DNA of 64,000 nt from Schistocerca nitens (GCF_023898315.1 NC_064616.1:707201389-707265388); one strand, 5' to 3'. Shown: positions 19,989 to 30,705, counted from the stretch's first letter. The notes: generated by a model from the sequence alone, not told the origin. A program made the numbers and translations.

Positions 19989-20038
19989 CCTCAGATGGTA
20001 AGTGCCATAGTGCTTAGAGCCATTTGAACCATTTTTTG
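19989..20038 (+). mobile_element. SINE-1 tail fragment
   Basis: Only the last 50 bp of SINE-1 ('cctcagatggtaagtgccat' to 'tttgaaccatt') are present, with no head. It is a 5'-truncated insertion or the remains of a deleted copy. Confidence 0.75.
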
Positions 20039-20227
20039 AACCAGCTCTTCCATCACTGGTTGCAGATGATGTGGTTTTCAGAACAGTTTGACACGAAGAC
20101 AGTTCATTCCCAGTTGGGATTCTATACTGTGTAACTAGGGTCACTGGCAGAGATCCACAATGTTAAACACACTCTCAAACTCTACTAATAACGGCTTTGT
20201 TGCTAACTTTTCTCTTTCTTCCATCCG

Positions 20228-20345
20228 CTTCCACAGCTGAGTGGTCAGAGTGGCAGAATGCCATGCGAGGTACCCGGGTTCGATTCCCGGCCGTCAGAGA
20301 TTATGGGCCAATGCGATTTTTCTGCTCTCTCCAAGCTTAGAAACG
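20228..20345 (+). repeat. tRNA-like SINE head of another family
   Basis: It reads 'agctgagtggtcagagtgg' (A-box-like) followed 30 bp later by 'gggttcgattcccggcc' (B box). The sequence continues into non-tRNA sequence, so this is a SINE rather than a tRNA gene. Its 3' extent is unclear. It lies between gag and RT of Gypsy C. Confidence 0.6.
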
Positions 20346-20639
20346 GAGGGTTGAACCGTTGGAATGCACAGGACCATTTGGGGTGGGGGAATTGAAGAAC
20401 AAGGAGAGAGATGATGGCAGAGGACACCAGTCCTCTCTCTCCTGGCGAACGTGACTTGGGGCACATAGCTGGAACTATCTTTCCCGCTGAATTCGTGTGC
20501 TTCCATCGGTTACTGGAAGTTTGCGGTAGAATTTTCGAGTTCTTTCGAGACAGACTGTCCGTTAAAACGGGCGAACAAGAAATCCCTAGGTCGTTCTTTT
20601 GACATAAGCCGATTTGGTCACAGTATTGGGCTCTAAAGC

Positions 20640-21774
20640 CAGAGCTGTCATTGTCCGGAAGGTACGCCAAAAATTGTTCTAGTTACAGGTGTAGAAGAGT
20701 GCTCTTTGTTCTGCCTCTTGCTGCTGGACCCTATTAGTATCGTCACTTACCATCAACGCATACATATGGACATTAAGCTTTATGATCCCATTCACGAAAT
20801 TCTCGATAGGCTCCCCCTGTTTTTGCTACACATAGTTCGTTTGCTCCTTGTAATAACTAGAGCTGTCCTTCCTTCTATATCATTTAACCAAACCTGCCCT
20901 CAGAATTTCAAATGTCTCAGCATTCCTTAACTCCTTGTGATACATCACGTACGTTTTAGCATCTCCCACTAAATGTAACTTGGCCATTTGCAGTAATTGC
21001 TCCTCCAACGAACTTCGAAGCTGTCAACAATGTGTCAATGAACGAGAAGATTGGTTGAAATGGCTCTGAGCACTATGGGACTTAACTTCTGAGATCATCA
21101 GTCCCCTAGAACTTAGAACTACTTAAACCTAACTAACCTAAGGACAGAACACACATCCATGCCCGAGGCAGGATTCGAAACTGCGACCGTAGCGGTCGCG
21201 CGGTTCCAGACTGTAGCGCCTAGAACCGCTCGGCCACCCCGGCCGGCGAACGAGAAGAGAAAGGAGGGTAGTGGTACTAGCGTCTAGAATGGATACTGAC
21301 ATACTGGACGAGGATCTATAGTCTCTCAATGCATCTATCTCCTTACACAAGTCAGAATTGTCCACCTGCATTTGTACCATCTGATTTAATGAGGTCTGGA
21401 ACACCTCCATAGTGGTAACATCTCTACCCCTGGTTCATCATTGAAAAACATATGTCCTAAACAAAAGGAAAAAATACACCAGGGAAGGGACCAATACCAG
21501 TATCACAGCCACACTCCTTGCCACAAAACACTTCTAATCCTTACGACTGAGCGCCAACCATAAGCATTCCCTACATTCTTTGGCGTAATGTCCAGGCCTC
21601 ATAAACGTATAACAAATCACTGCAGATCATGTGTCTTAACAAGTTACACTGCCTACACCAAACTGGGCCCAAACCACCATCTGTTGCTTTATTGTATCCC
21701 TTTAATTCGTTTAAATCACTCATTACGTCCGTTGAACAGTTAACTCTGCCTTCCAATCCAGACAGTTTAGACAT
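20640..21774 (-). pseudogene. Gypsy C gag pseudogene
   Basis: Minus-strand pieces: an N-terminal segment (21774-21571) starting MSKLSGLEG; a coiled segment (21410-21300) with 'VDNSDLCKEIDALRDY'; then, after the SINE at 21051-21247, a capsid-like region (about 21010-20690) with 'QLLQMAKLHLVGDAKTYVMY', 'KDSSSYYKEQTNYV', 'KQGEPIENFVNGIIKLNVHM' and 'QEAEQRAL'. The last blocks resemble the gag of Gypsy relic D (24625-24950: 'TLTQEHNESIESISY', 'AENRALDVFL'), so C and D belong to related lineages. Frames are broken. Confidence 0.65.
21051..21247 (-). mobile_element. SINE-1 copy
   Basis: Minus-strand SINE-1. A perfect 11-bp duplication, gaacgagaaga, lies at 21040-21050 and 21248-21258. It splits the gag of relic C. 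Confidence 0.95.
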
Positions 21775-22020
21775 TATCTGAACAACGCAATCACATGGAA
21801 AAAATTAAAAATAGTGCGTTTCCAGTCACCGCGTTGACATGATGCTGCGTATCACTGTCCTGTGGTGTTGCTTGTTGTTACTGGCTCTTCTTTTGATACC
21901 AAATGTAACGCTATCGTCAATGCGGAAATCACAGTAACAAGGAAGGTCACTTTTTCCCAGAATGACGTGCACAGGAACTGAGGGTTGTGTTCCACCTGTA
22001 CTGTGGCGAACGTGGAAAGA

Positions 22021-22290
22021 GGACAGCCGCGCGGGGTAGCCGTGCGATCTGAGGTACTACTACTATGTCATGTGATTGGGGCCTCCCGTCGGGTAGACCG
22101 TTCGCCGGGTGTCGGAGGTGTCTTGTTACGGTACGCGCAACTCCCCCCGTCGGAGGTTCGAGTCCTCCCTCGGGCATGAGTGTGTGTGTTGTCCAGAGCG
22201 CAAGTTAGTTTAAGTTAGATTAAGTAGTGAATAAGCGTAGGGACCGATGACCTCAGCAGTTTGGTCCCATACGACCTTACCACAAATTTC
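22021..22290 (+). mobile_element. SINE-1-related copy with compound tRNA-like head
   Basis: The tail ('accgatgacctcagcagttt', then 'ggtcccata') and B box ('ggttcgagtcctccctcggg') define a second head subtype. Between the A-box region and the B box lies extra sequence including 'cctcccgtcgggtagaccgt', making the head about 70 bp longer than in other copies. It is inserted in the right LTR of relic C. Confidence 0.75.
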
Positions 22291-22435
22291 CAAATGAGGA
22301 TAGCTGATTAGGTATAAACATTTTTCATTCAGCGTGACTTCCTCATAAGAGGTTGTTTTCAGCATCTCGGTGGCGTGTGTGGTCATCCAGGCAGTACAGT
22401 GCTACCTAAATGTAACATCCTATGGCGTCCTAGGC

Positions 22436-22721
22436 ATGGGCGTACCCAGCGAGGGGCAGGGGGGGGGAGGGCAGCTGCCCCCCCCCCCAGAATATATTCG
22501 CAGTTTTTTATTAGTTTACTGTTTTATTTAATAAGAAATGCTGCATGTTTTCTCGGATTGTACAAGTGCATTCTTGTATTTAAAATGTTTATTAAAATCA
22601 GTTTTTCACTGGTTTACTGTTTTATTTAATAAGAAGTGCTGTATGTTGTCTCGAGTCCTTGTTTCCTGAGACTAGTATGACCTGCCCCCACCCCCCAGTT
22701 CAGATCCTGAGTACGCCCTTG
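22436..22721 (+). mobile_element. Short non-autonomous element with 9-bp target duplication
   Basis: 286 bp bounded by 'atgggcgtacccag' and 'ctgagtacgcccttg' (inverted 'gggcgtac' core), and flanked by perfect direct repeats gtcctaggc at 22427-22435 and 22722-22730. Near the left end a G-run and a C-run form a palindrome around 'ggcagctgcc' (22447-22489). Inside, a block of about 55 bp is repeated ('gtttactgttttatttaata' at 22516 and 22613). The 9-bp duplication suggests a Mutator-type or other DDE element; there is no coding capacity. Confidence 0.75.
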
Positions 22722-23029
22722 GTCCTAGGCCTCGTAGCAGTGGGTGTAAACGTTAGGCAATGGGGTGCTGCCTCAGTGGAGGAGCAACAGCCGGTGAGGT
22801 GGCCGTGCTGACGCGAGGAAGGTGTACCCAACAGCTGACGAGTTTAGGGTGCAGGCAGCACAGCTATCCAGTAACGCTGCTTGGTAAGGTTGACATTGCT
22901 TGCCCCCACAGTGGACCAATGGCTGGCTTTGGCTGCAGCCAGAATGTCAGGAACCAAACGAAGTCCAAGTACAAGTGCAGCTGCTGCTAATGGCTGTGCG
23001 GCGAGTATTTATAGTTGCCCTGGCCATCA

Positions 23030-23290
23030 GTGTTGTGAAAGAGCCCGTTTTGTTGTCAGCATTTTGGTGGCGTGTGTTGTCATTCAAGCAGTAGAATGCT
23101 ACCTCAGCGTAACCCCTGATGGCATCCCAGGCCCTGCAGTGGTGAGTGTACACATTGTGCCACAGCATGTAGAAATCCAGACCATCACTATTGCATACAA
23201 CAGTATTTTAGAATTCTGTTGCCCAAAACAGGATTTCGCAAGTGACTCACCTGCACCCCTCGGGACTGCTTTCGAAATCTAGTGTGTGGT
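23030..23290. repeat. Third LTR-like block related to Gypsy C LTRs
   Basis: 'ggtggcgtgtgttgtcattc' to 'gcatcccaggccctgcagtg' parallels 22370-22440 plus 22723-22740 of the right LTR. It includes one diverged copy of the 38-bp unit and the LTR sequence directly joined where the 286-bp element sits in the other copy. It may be a partial second LTR or a tandem duplication. Confidence 0.5.
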
Positions 23291-23774
23291 TATAATTACA
23301 ACAATACTTACGTGGCTGGTTGCTCAAAACAACCGATTGACAAGCCACCTCGTAGCGTATCAAGGTCTTCCAGTTTTTTTGTTATTGGTACCCCTGTCTC
23401 ACTGACGTCTTTGAGTGTAAGATTGGAAGATTCACCAGCCCTTGGAGCTCGACCTCCAAGACTTGCAACGTCACTGCCTCACCTGTCCAGCCTCGGTGCC
23501 CACTGACCTCCTGACCCAAGGGGTGACTGTTACACCTGCTGTAAGAAGTGGGCCTCTCAACACCCGCCACCATCCCAACCGGTGGTCTGGAGTGGTCTTC
23601 ACAACATCTGACATTGTCACACCTGGTCGTTACGTCGTCATCGCAGCAATCAGCTTTACTCGTCTTGCAATATGCACTTCAGAATGGAGGGTGGGGAGTG
23701 AAAGTCCTTTTGTTACCTAGTAGCTGGACTTTTGCATTATTGTATAATTTGTTGGCAGTGGTAGACCGCAGAGA

Positions 23775-23973
23775 TGCTCATTTCAATCTGAAAATAATTC
23801 TTGTACAGCAGTGTGAACCTCCTGATCTGTACAAGTTCAGAGGAAATCGTAGCGAAACGTACATAACACCTGTCACGTGTGCATTTTGTAATCTCAAGGC
23901 TGTGCCAGCCAGATATTTTACTTGCCGACATTGGGGTCATTTGGCATCGGACTGCAATGTAGAAGGATTATGA
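23775..23973 (+). pseudogene. Zinc-knuckle-like segment upstream of Gypsy D
   Basis: The open frame ends in 'VPARYFTCRHWGHLASDCN', which resembles a gag CCHC knuckle with the first Cys replaced by Tyr. It lies upstream of the relic D gag and could be from another retroelement copy. The rest of the ORF has no motif I recognise. Confidence 0.4.
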
Positions 23974-24334
23974 TACACAATAAGAATTACATAACTCCTT
24001 TTGTATTGCTCGTCTTATAGTTTAAACTTGGTGTTCGCTTCCCTTCCAACGTATATTTCTTTGGTTACGCATTAGTAGAGTATGGAATATGCTGATGGAA
24101 ACACGCTCCGCCAATACAAGTGATTCTCTTGCCGCTATGATGAAACAGATTTTTAGATTAAAATCTACGCCTGAGCAGAAAAGTGGGGAATTGGAACATT
24201 AAAGAAGCCAGGCAGAACCATTGCAAGCTGTCAAAAAACCGGTATTGCGACCATTTCAGGAAGTTAAAATTATGCAGAGTGCATCCTCTCCTTCTATATA
24301 TCCTGTGATAGCAAATTTAAGAAGTATTGTTGTT

Positions 24335-24531
24335 AACTAAAGTGCTACGAATGCGGTTAGGTGGGTTAAAAAGCATGGGAGTGAAGTGCTAAGAAATGAG
24401 CGAATCGGTCTTGAGAGAAGCAGTCATTAAACACGGATGAGACCGTATCAGCCGTCGGAAGTCGTTCCCAATAAACTGTGATGCAGCACCGTTAGATGCA
24501 GAGATAGAATACTCCTATGGAGTTTTGTTGG
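24335..24531 (+). repeat. Duplicated nucleocapsid segment, copy 1
   Basis: About 197 bp beginning 'aactaaagtgctacgaatgc' and ending after 'gatgcagagatagaatact'. It is repeated in the same orientation at 25102-25299 with scattered substitutions. Both encode a zinc-knuckle-like stretch ('KCYEC', 'AWEC'). In this copy the knuckle lies before the gag core, which is the wrong order for a Gypsy element, so this copy is the displaced one. Confidence 0.85.
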
Positions 24532-24599
24532 TCTGGCAAGCCAGCGGAGGACATAACAGTACTTCTCAGTGACATTTTAACTTCCACTGAGCTGGTTGG

Positions 24600-25030
24600 T
24601 TAGTCTGGCGAAACATGCCTCTGTATGGCCAATTTACGAAAGTTGGGACACCTGAAGCATATGTCACCTACAATGAAACCTTGCTGGATGCACAAACATT
24701 TGAGCAGTTGGCTGAGGAGTTACAGCAGAGGCACCAGAAACAGAACAATACACGCTTCTTTTACGGAAAAATTAAACACTTTAACTCAGGAGCACAATGA
24801 GTCGATAGAGTCAATCTCGTATAGAACCACAAGACTCAATGTTGAGACAAATGAGCTGACAAAAAATGAAGAAGAAAATACGGTGCTGCGCCGGTAACCT
24901 GAAAATAGGGCTCTCGATGTGTTTTTGTGTGGGATTCCTCCTGGAATGTCACCTAGGTTTAGAATGGAGAATTGGCCGGTAAATACGCACTTAGAGGAGA
25001 CAGATATAGCGACATAGGTCGTGGTGACCA
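24600..25030 (+). pseudogene. Gypsy D gag capsid region
   Basis: In mixed frames the segment gives 'YVTYNETLLDAQTFEQLAEE', 'QRHQKQNNTRFFYGKIKHF', then 'LTQEHNESIESISYRTTRLN', 'VETNELTKNEEEN' and 'ALDVFLCGIPPGMSPRFRM'. This is a Gypsy capsid C-terminal pattern resembling the gag of relic C. One frameshift lies near 24790 and a stop at about 24896. Confidence 0.7.
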
Positions 25031-25101
25031 CTGTGTGTTTGTTTCAACAATAAAGGGTCATAGTTGTGGACAAGATGGGCATCTCCAGAAGTAGTGTTTT
25101 C

Positions 25102-25299
25102 AACTAAAGTGCTACGAATGCAGACAAGTGACTCCCAAAGCATGGGAGTGAAGTGCTAAGAAACAAGCGAATCGATCTTGAGAGAATTAGTCATTAAACG
25201 CGAATGAGAACGTATCAGCCTTCGGAAAACGTTCCCAATAAACTGTGATACAGCACCGTCAGATGCAGAGACAGAATACTGCTTGTGGGGTTTTTTTGG
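25102..25299 (+). repeat. Duplicated nucleocapsid segment, copy 2
   Basis: The same segment as 24335-24531, here in the expected place between capsid and protease. The knuckle frame reads 'CYEC' then 'AWEC', with the His not preserved. Confidence 0.85.
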
Positions 25300-25774
25300 C
25301 AGCAAGGAGCATAGATTTTTAATAGATATGGGGGCATACGTATCAGTCATTGTTCAAGATCTCTTGGGTAGAAAGAGATTAGGAACTTCTCGGTATAGAT
25401 TACGTCGAGTGATATAGATTCATTGGGGACAAGACTGCTCGAGTTTAACGTTGGTGCTAAGACTTTTTCTGAGCATGTGGAGGTGTTGCCACAAGTAGCA
25501 TACAGGTGAACTTGGAGCAACTTTGTTTCTACTGGGTGATAACACTGCAAGCGAGGCAATGTAGCAAGGCACACCAGTCATAGAAGTATTGCCGACTACA
25601 CTGCGTACGTGCATGCTGAAAATGGTTTCCCATGATAACGTGCCATCAGGCACAGGGAAATCAGTTTGGGTATCGGTGGACACAGACTTACCACAGGAAA
25701 TGTTGTGCATGGTTAAACCTCTGGAGAATAATCAGCATTTGAATACAATGCACTGTTTTCACGCAGAATCATAA
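25300..25774 (+). pseudogene. Gypsy D aspartic protease
   Basis: Frames give 'IDMGAYVSVIVQDLLGRKRL' (degenerate D-T/S-G-A motif, with Met for Thr/Ser), later 'ATLFLLGDNTASEAM' (the ILG-x-D-like C-terminal block), then the open segment 'IEVLPTTLRTCMLKMVSHDN' to 'MVKPLENNQHLN'. This fits a Gypsy protease followed by the linker to RT. There are several stops and frame changes. Confidence 0.55.
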
Positions 25775-26045
25775 TGTCCATAAATAATGTCAGTATTGAC
25801 ATCACAAGTCTGTCAAGGGGTTTAATGATTTCCACATTCGATATTTTGGAGGAAGAGGATGTAAATATATAATACAAGCATACCATCAGCGATCCTGCAT
25901 TATGACGTAAAGTGAGTCATCTGCAAGGCAGTGACCAGCAGTTTATGGTAGCACTATTAGTGTAGTTTAAGGATTTGTTTAATACACAAGGTCCATTCCC
26001 CACCACTCCCATTCCCAACATCGCAAACCAATATGGAGTTATGAT

Positions 26046-26238
26046 CCAGTTTATAAGGAGCCAAATCACATACCAAAAGCATTCATAACTGCTCATGGAA
26101 GAATTTATCTATCAACAATTGGCAGAAGGTATTACAGAAACTAGTGATAGTAGTGATAGTCCAGTTTATAAGAAGCCATATCGCATACCAAAAGCGTTCA
26201 CAACTGCTCATAGAAGAATTTAACTATCAACAATTGGC
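26046..26238 (+). repeat. Tandem 115-bp duplication at the RT N-terminus
   Basis: 'ccagtttataaggagccaaa' at 26046 and 'ccagtttataagaagccata' at 26161 start two direct copies that both run through 'ctatcaacaattggc'. The period is 115 bp, not a multiple of three, so the duplication breaks the reading frame between protease and RT. Confidence 0.9.
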
Positions 26239-26785
26239 TAGTGATAGTCCACGAGTAGCACCTGTTGTCTTGATCCCGAAAAAGCCGAATGATGGCAGCA
26301 AGAAATATCACTTTAGCAGCGACTATAGGTATTTGAATGAGTGAACTACCATCAACTCCTATCTAATACCAAATATAATAGAAACACTTGACAATTTAGG
26401 CAGACACAAGTACTTCTCTACAATGGATTTCTGAAGCAGGCACCGCCATATGGAGGTAGTACTAGAAGAAAGGCCTAAAACAGGTTCTTCTTTCCCATGT
26501 AGTCATTTTCAGTATTGCTGGATGCCATTCAGGCTCAAAAATGCACTATCCACATTTCAAAGATTTCTAGATGAAGTTTTGTGTCGGCTAAAACCCACGA
26601 AGTGCATGGTGTATCTCGATGGCACTGTAGTTTTTTCGGAAGGTACGGACATACATATGAAATGTTTAAAGGAAATATTTAATAGACTAAGTGCAGTGCA
26701 CATGATGTTAGATATTGAGAAATGTAGTATTGCACAGACTCATGTCAAGTATGTGGGCCATCCCATTACTGAGGATGGTGTATGA
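26144..26785 (+). pseudogene. Gypsy D reverse transcriptase
   Basis: It reads 'VAPVVLIPKKPNDGSKKYHF' and 'DYRYLNE', then a stop. Next are 'HKYFSTMDF' (first catalytic Asp) and 'HFQYCWMPFRLKNALSTFQR' (the MPFGLKNAP block, Gly to Arg). 'MVYLDGTVVFSEG' is the YLDD box with the second Asp changed to Gly. 'LDIEKCSIAQTHVKYVGHPI' then follows. Loss of the catalytic Asp pair and the stops make it non-functional. Confidence 0.85.
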
Positions 26786-26969
26786 ACCAATTCCTGTTTA
26801 GTATCAGCAGTTTCTGAATTTGCATCTCCATAAACAATTAAACAATTACAGTCTTTTCTGGGCCTTCACGATCGTTAAATAAAATTTATTAAAGACTTTA
26901 CACAAATTCCTCAACTTTTGAGTCATTTGTTAAGGAAAGTGATTAAATTTGAGTGGTTGACAGAATGTG

Positions 26970-27240
26970 AGTGTGCCTATCAGGCATTAGAGAAAGTGTT
27001 AATCAAAGTCCCAGTACTACTCTCAGTTGTGTTCTGAGTCAAGGTATTGATGGAAAAGAACATCCTGTGGCGTACACTTCTCAACAGTTAAACAGAGTGG
27101 AACAACATAATTACTATACCACAGGGAAGGAAATGTTAGCTGTGATCTACAGGAATACACACTTTAGATGTTACTTATATTCGTAGAAATTCAAAGTAGT
27201 CAAAGTAGTAACAGATCATGCTTCCTTGAAGTGACTGTTC
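26970..27240 (+). pseudogene. Gypsy D RNase H
   Basis: The open frame contains 'LSCVLSQGIDGKEHPVAYTS', 'QQLNRVEQHNYYTTGKEMLA' (catalytic Glu helix) and 'VIYRNTHFRCYLYS'. Then comes a stop, followed in another frame by the 'DHASLK' motif and 'SSRLATWALQMCEF' tether. Confidence 0.8.
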
Positions 27241-27389
27241 GGCTTGGAGGATCCCTCTAGCAGATTAGCCACGTGGGCCCTTCAGATGTGTGAGTTTCAT
27301 TACACAGTTGTTCACAAAGCAGGAAGAAAACATACAAACACAGATACCTTGAGCCACGAGGTAGCAGTATAGCAAACACTTGGGAAAAG

Positions 27390-28302
27390 TGTGGATGACT
27401 GGCAAAGAGAACTGGTATCTGACATGGACTTTCAGGAACTTACTTCTCAACCACAGTTCACAACACAGGAAGACCTACTTTGCAGACCTATGAAATGCAG
27501 ACTGTTTGTAGTGGTTCTGTTGTTGCTAAGTAACGAGTGTTACAACAGGTGCGTGAACATGTTTTTTCAGGTCATGAGAGCTGAAGAGCGACTGATAGGA
27601 GAGTAGCTGAAAAGGTTTGGTGGCATACATGGAAAAGCGATGAGGGTCAGTATTTGCAGAACTCCATACCGTCATACCGTGTACACAGCAAGCAGATCTC
27701 AGCCACAAAAAGATTTCTCTTCAGAAGTTGCCAGAGACGTCCAAACCCTTTGAAATGACAGGGTTGATATTCTGGCTCCATTCAACAGAACTCCAGCTGA
27801 AAATAAGTACATATTAACAATTGTTGAGAATTTTCCGATGTTTATACCTATGACAGCAATTCCCAACCAGCAAGCTGCTATGGCTGCTACAGCATTCATG
27901 AATAACAGGAATCTTATATCTGATGTACCAGAGACCTTACTAGATGATCTGACTACTAACTTCTTATCTGATTTGATGAAACACCTATCCAGTGTACTTC
28001 GTCTTTGCAAGTTATGGACGAGGCTATTTCATCCACAATCAAATGGATGTATGGAACATGTTCACTGAACATTTTTGAAGATGATGAGTCACTGTGTCAC
28101 CAGCCAATATGCAGATTGGGGCATATACTGTAATTATGTCATCAGTGCATACAATTCTAAAGTCCATACTATTCCTCATCTCTCGCCCTATGAGGTGGTC
28201 TATGGAAGAAAAATGGCATCTCCCTTCGATGTATCAAAACCAAAGTTAGGATCCGGTGTTGAGTCAGTGCAGAAATTTGCAAAAAGAATACGTGAGGTCT
28301 AA
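27390..28302 (+). pseudogene. Gypsy D integrase
   Basis: After the tether, frames give an HHCC-like N-terminal part ('VREHVFSGHES'), then the core: 'MFIPMTAIPNQQAAMAATAF', 'LTTNFLSDLMKHLSSV', 'LWTRLFHPQSNGCMEHVH' (catalytic Glu context) and 'DWGIYCNYVISAYNSKVHTI' with 'SPYEVVYGRKMASPFDV'. Frameshifts and stops separate these blocks. It is the last coding region before the 3' boundary. Confidence 0.8.
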
Positions 28303-28370
28303 CTAACCTGTCCAACGCCGGTGCCAACTTACCTCCTGACATGACGGGTGACAGTCACAATATATTAAAA

Positions 28371-30342
28371 ATCTCCCACATAACATTTTAGAGATAGGGC
28401 TGGCTATATCATATATCTTTAAAATGTGTGCTACCCTTGTCCCACAGTCGGCTATAATGGAGAGCAAGTCCTCTGTCAACGAAAGGGTTACCCTCTCGCA
28501 AACTGTGTAAAACACTATTAGTTAAAATGTGATCACTGAAAGTGACATATTGTAAGTGTAACAAACTGATGGGCCTCTTGTTGCAAGAAATAACCATGAG
28601 TTATGGAGCAGTGCCCTACTCTCACTCAATCTTGGGGTGACATTTTTTTTACTTCTTTCTATCTCAGTGATTGGTAGAATGTTTTCTAGCACCGAGCTAG
28701 GGATTATGAGCAGACGACGTACTTATTATTCTGACAGGTCCTTCTGTTTAGTTTCACCAGTGTAAACAACTCTGAAGTCACAGTGCTCATTGAAAATACA
28801 GTACAATATCTGTCTCAAAACCAGACTATGAGTACATGTCTTCTGTAGTTTTCAGCCTGCATGATATGCAAAAGATGGAACAATCAACTACAATCAGTGA
28901 GGAATGGATGGAGGTCTTCACTGCAGTTGTTGCGTTGTTTGTTGCGATGGCAGACAATGTTATGCTTAAAATACTTCCCTAAGCCTATGAATGTATTTGT
29001 ATCAAACTGAATTCATAGTTTTATATCAGAAAAATCATTCAAACAGGAAATGTTTTATAAATGTTGTCATATATCCATGAAAACCTCAGCTGTGTGGTTG
29101 TCTCTGGGTGTTACACATCAGAGTCACTTTTCCCATGTCGAGAAGGACATCTATGAGATATTGTCTCTGCAGAAAAGACTTCTGTCGCAGAGTTCAACCG
29201 AGTAACAATCGTTAAAGGAAGTTTACAACACATTTCGTCAAAACAACTCTGTGATGGCTACTAGGAGATGTAAAACTCCCTATCAGCTGTACGAGAGGGG
29301 TTATGAAGGCTGTAGCCACATATTGGGATAAATTCCCTTAAACCTAATTTTATTAGAAAAGAGTCTCTTTGGATCTTATATTTCGAGGTTTCAACATGCT
29401 ATTCTGAACAGCGTACTGTCCTGGAGTTTTATCGTTAGCCAGTGATCCAATTGAGTCTAATTTTCACAGTATGAATAGATAGTTGTCATGATTGATGAAG
29501 CTAAATTACAACCACTCTGTCTCCATGTCTTCTTTGTGGCGGAGCGAAGTGGGATGTTTGGCAACGCTGGATGTTATGTACCGAAAATTTTTGGAATCTG
29601 GTCCTACAGAATAATACTGAATATTGGAAGTGATACTGAATCGAATCAGTCTCGTCCCGAAGAAGGGTCAGAATTATTCTCCCTTCCAGTATACGAGTGT
29701 TAGATATGCGTCTGGACCCTCCAGCTCACTACCATATAGTGGTTGTTGGCGTGGGATGATTTAATGCACTAGGAAATTTTACTATGATCTCCTCTTGTTA
29801 TCTCTCAGTATTCTACGGACATTTGCTCTTGTTACACGAGGGCCGATGTTGTCAGCTGATGGTCTCCATTTGAACTACCTGCCGTTAATTTCTGAGCTGT
29901 ATTATTAGTGCCACCATAGGAAAAGCAGTCTTCCAAGATAAGCAGACGATTTTCAGATGAATGCTTCTGCAGCTTGATGGGTCACTTTATTAAAGTGGTC
30001 CAGCATGTTCTAGACGCTGTCGCGGTATTCATATTCATCTAGCTGGCTGTACAGCACTCAGTCCATCCTGCAAAGAATCCATTTAATCAGACCCCTTGCT
30101 AGCACTGTTCTTTGATGAAGACGAAACCCTGTTGGAATGTGGTCAGTAGAATTCAAGACATTGTCAACAACCTATTGAACTGTATCTGCAACAGCAGGCG
30201 ACCGAATGGAGAGGTCAGTGACTGATAACGATCTTATGACAGTGCTAATGTGTAACCCTTGTCCTGTGTTCAGGACACAAGTGTCCTCTTTGGGTGTGAA
30301 CATTACTATAGCTTTGTCACGTGGATAGGGGGTCCCGCAGCA
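28371..30342. other. Unclassified stretch
   Basis: About 2 kb without a recognisable gene, RNA or SINE apart from a small RTE-like fragment on the plus strand at about 29580-29655 ('FGIWSYRIILNIGSDTESNQ', compare the C-terminal RTE block at 30590-30690). Short ORFs elsewhere show no motif. It is probably decayed repeat. Confidence 0.4.
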
Positions 30343-30705
30343 CTATGTATTGTGGTCTTCAGTCCAAATACTAGTTTGGTGCAGGTTTCCACGAATATCT
30401 ATCATGTGCAAGCCTCTTCATTTCTAAATAACTCTTGAAACTTACATTCATTTGAACCTTCCGACTGTATACAAAGCTTAGTCTGTCACTTCAATTTATA
30501 CACCCAAAACCTCTCTCCATTACCAAATTGAGGAATCCTTGATGCTTCAGGGACTATGGACCAATCCCTTGCTTTGTGAAGTTGTGCCACGAAGCTCTTT
30601 TCTTGCTGATTCGATACAGTATCTTTTGTAATTTTCAGTATTATTCTGTAGCACCACATTCCAAAAGCTTTTTTTCTCTTCTTGCCTGAACTGTTTATCA
30701 CCCAA
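30343..30705 (-). mobile_element. RTE-like LINE, short 3' fragment
   Basis: Minus strand. The 3' UTR 'gtggtcttcagtccaaatac' (30351-30370) matches that of the LINE at 10485, and the C-terminal coding block 'KAFGMWCYRIILKITKDTVS' lies at about 30700-30590. It is heavily 5'-truncated and joins the Jockey tail at about 30706. Confidence 0.75.

Larger units (their letters stand above)
14966..22950 (-). mobile_element. Gypsy-type LTR retrotransposon relic C, body and right LTR
   Basis: Minus-strand Gypsy relic. The 5' LTR is on the right (21904-22950). A purine-rich stretch next to it (minus 'tttggtatcaaaagaagag', about 21885-21904) may be the primer-binding region. It continues with gag (21774-20640), RT (19983-19265), RNase H (17053-16814) and integrase remains (16500-15500), with the 3' LTR at 14338-14965. 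Insertions are SINEs at 15096, 17133, 19470 and 21051, a SINE piece at 19989, a tRNA-like repeat at 20228, a mariner at 18129-19264, and within the right LTR a SINE and a 286-bp element. Confidence 0.7.
21904..22950 (-). repeat. Right LTR (5' LTR) of Gypsy relic C with two insertions
   Basis: In plus orientation it starts 'tgtaacgctatcgtcaatgc' and aligns in blocks with 14338-14965. It is lengthened by a SINE (22021-22290) and by a 286-bp element (22436-22721). The shared distal block 'gaggttgacggtgttcagcc' / 'aaggttgacattgcttgccc' marks homology to about 22940. The outer end is not sharply defined. Confidence 0.6.
23440..28370 (+). mobile_element. Gypsy-type LTR retrotransposon relic D
   Basis: Plus-strand Gypsy relic: gag (about 24600-24970), zinc knuckle (24355-24400 and again 25122-25165), protease (25310-25710), RT (26060-26785), RNase H (26970-27240) and integrase (27390-28300). 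A block of about 60 bp near 23475 ('acctgtccagcctcggtgcc', 'gacctcctgac') recurs at 28310 ('acctgtccaacgccggtgcc', 'tacctcctgac'), bracketing the coding part. These may be LTR or boundary remnants. All genes are frameshifted and two internal segments are duplicated. Confidence 0.75.
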
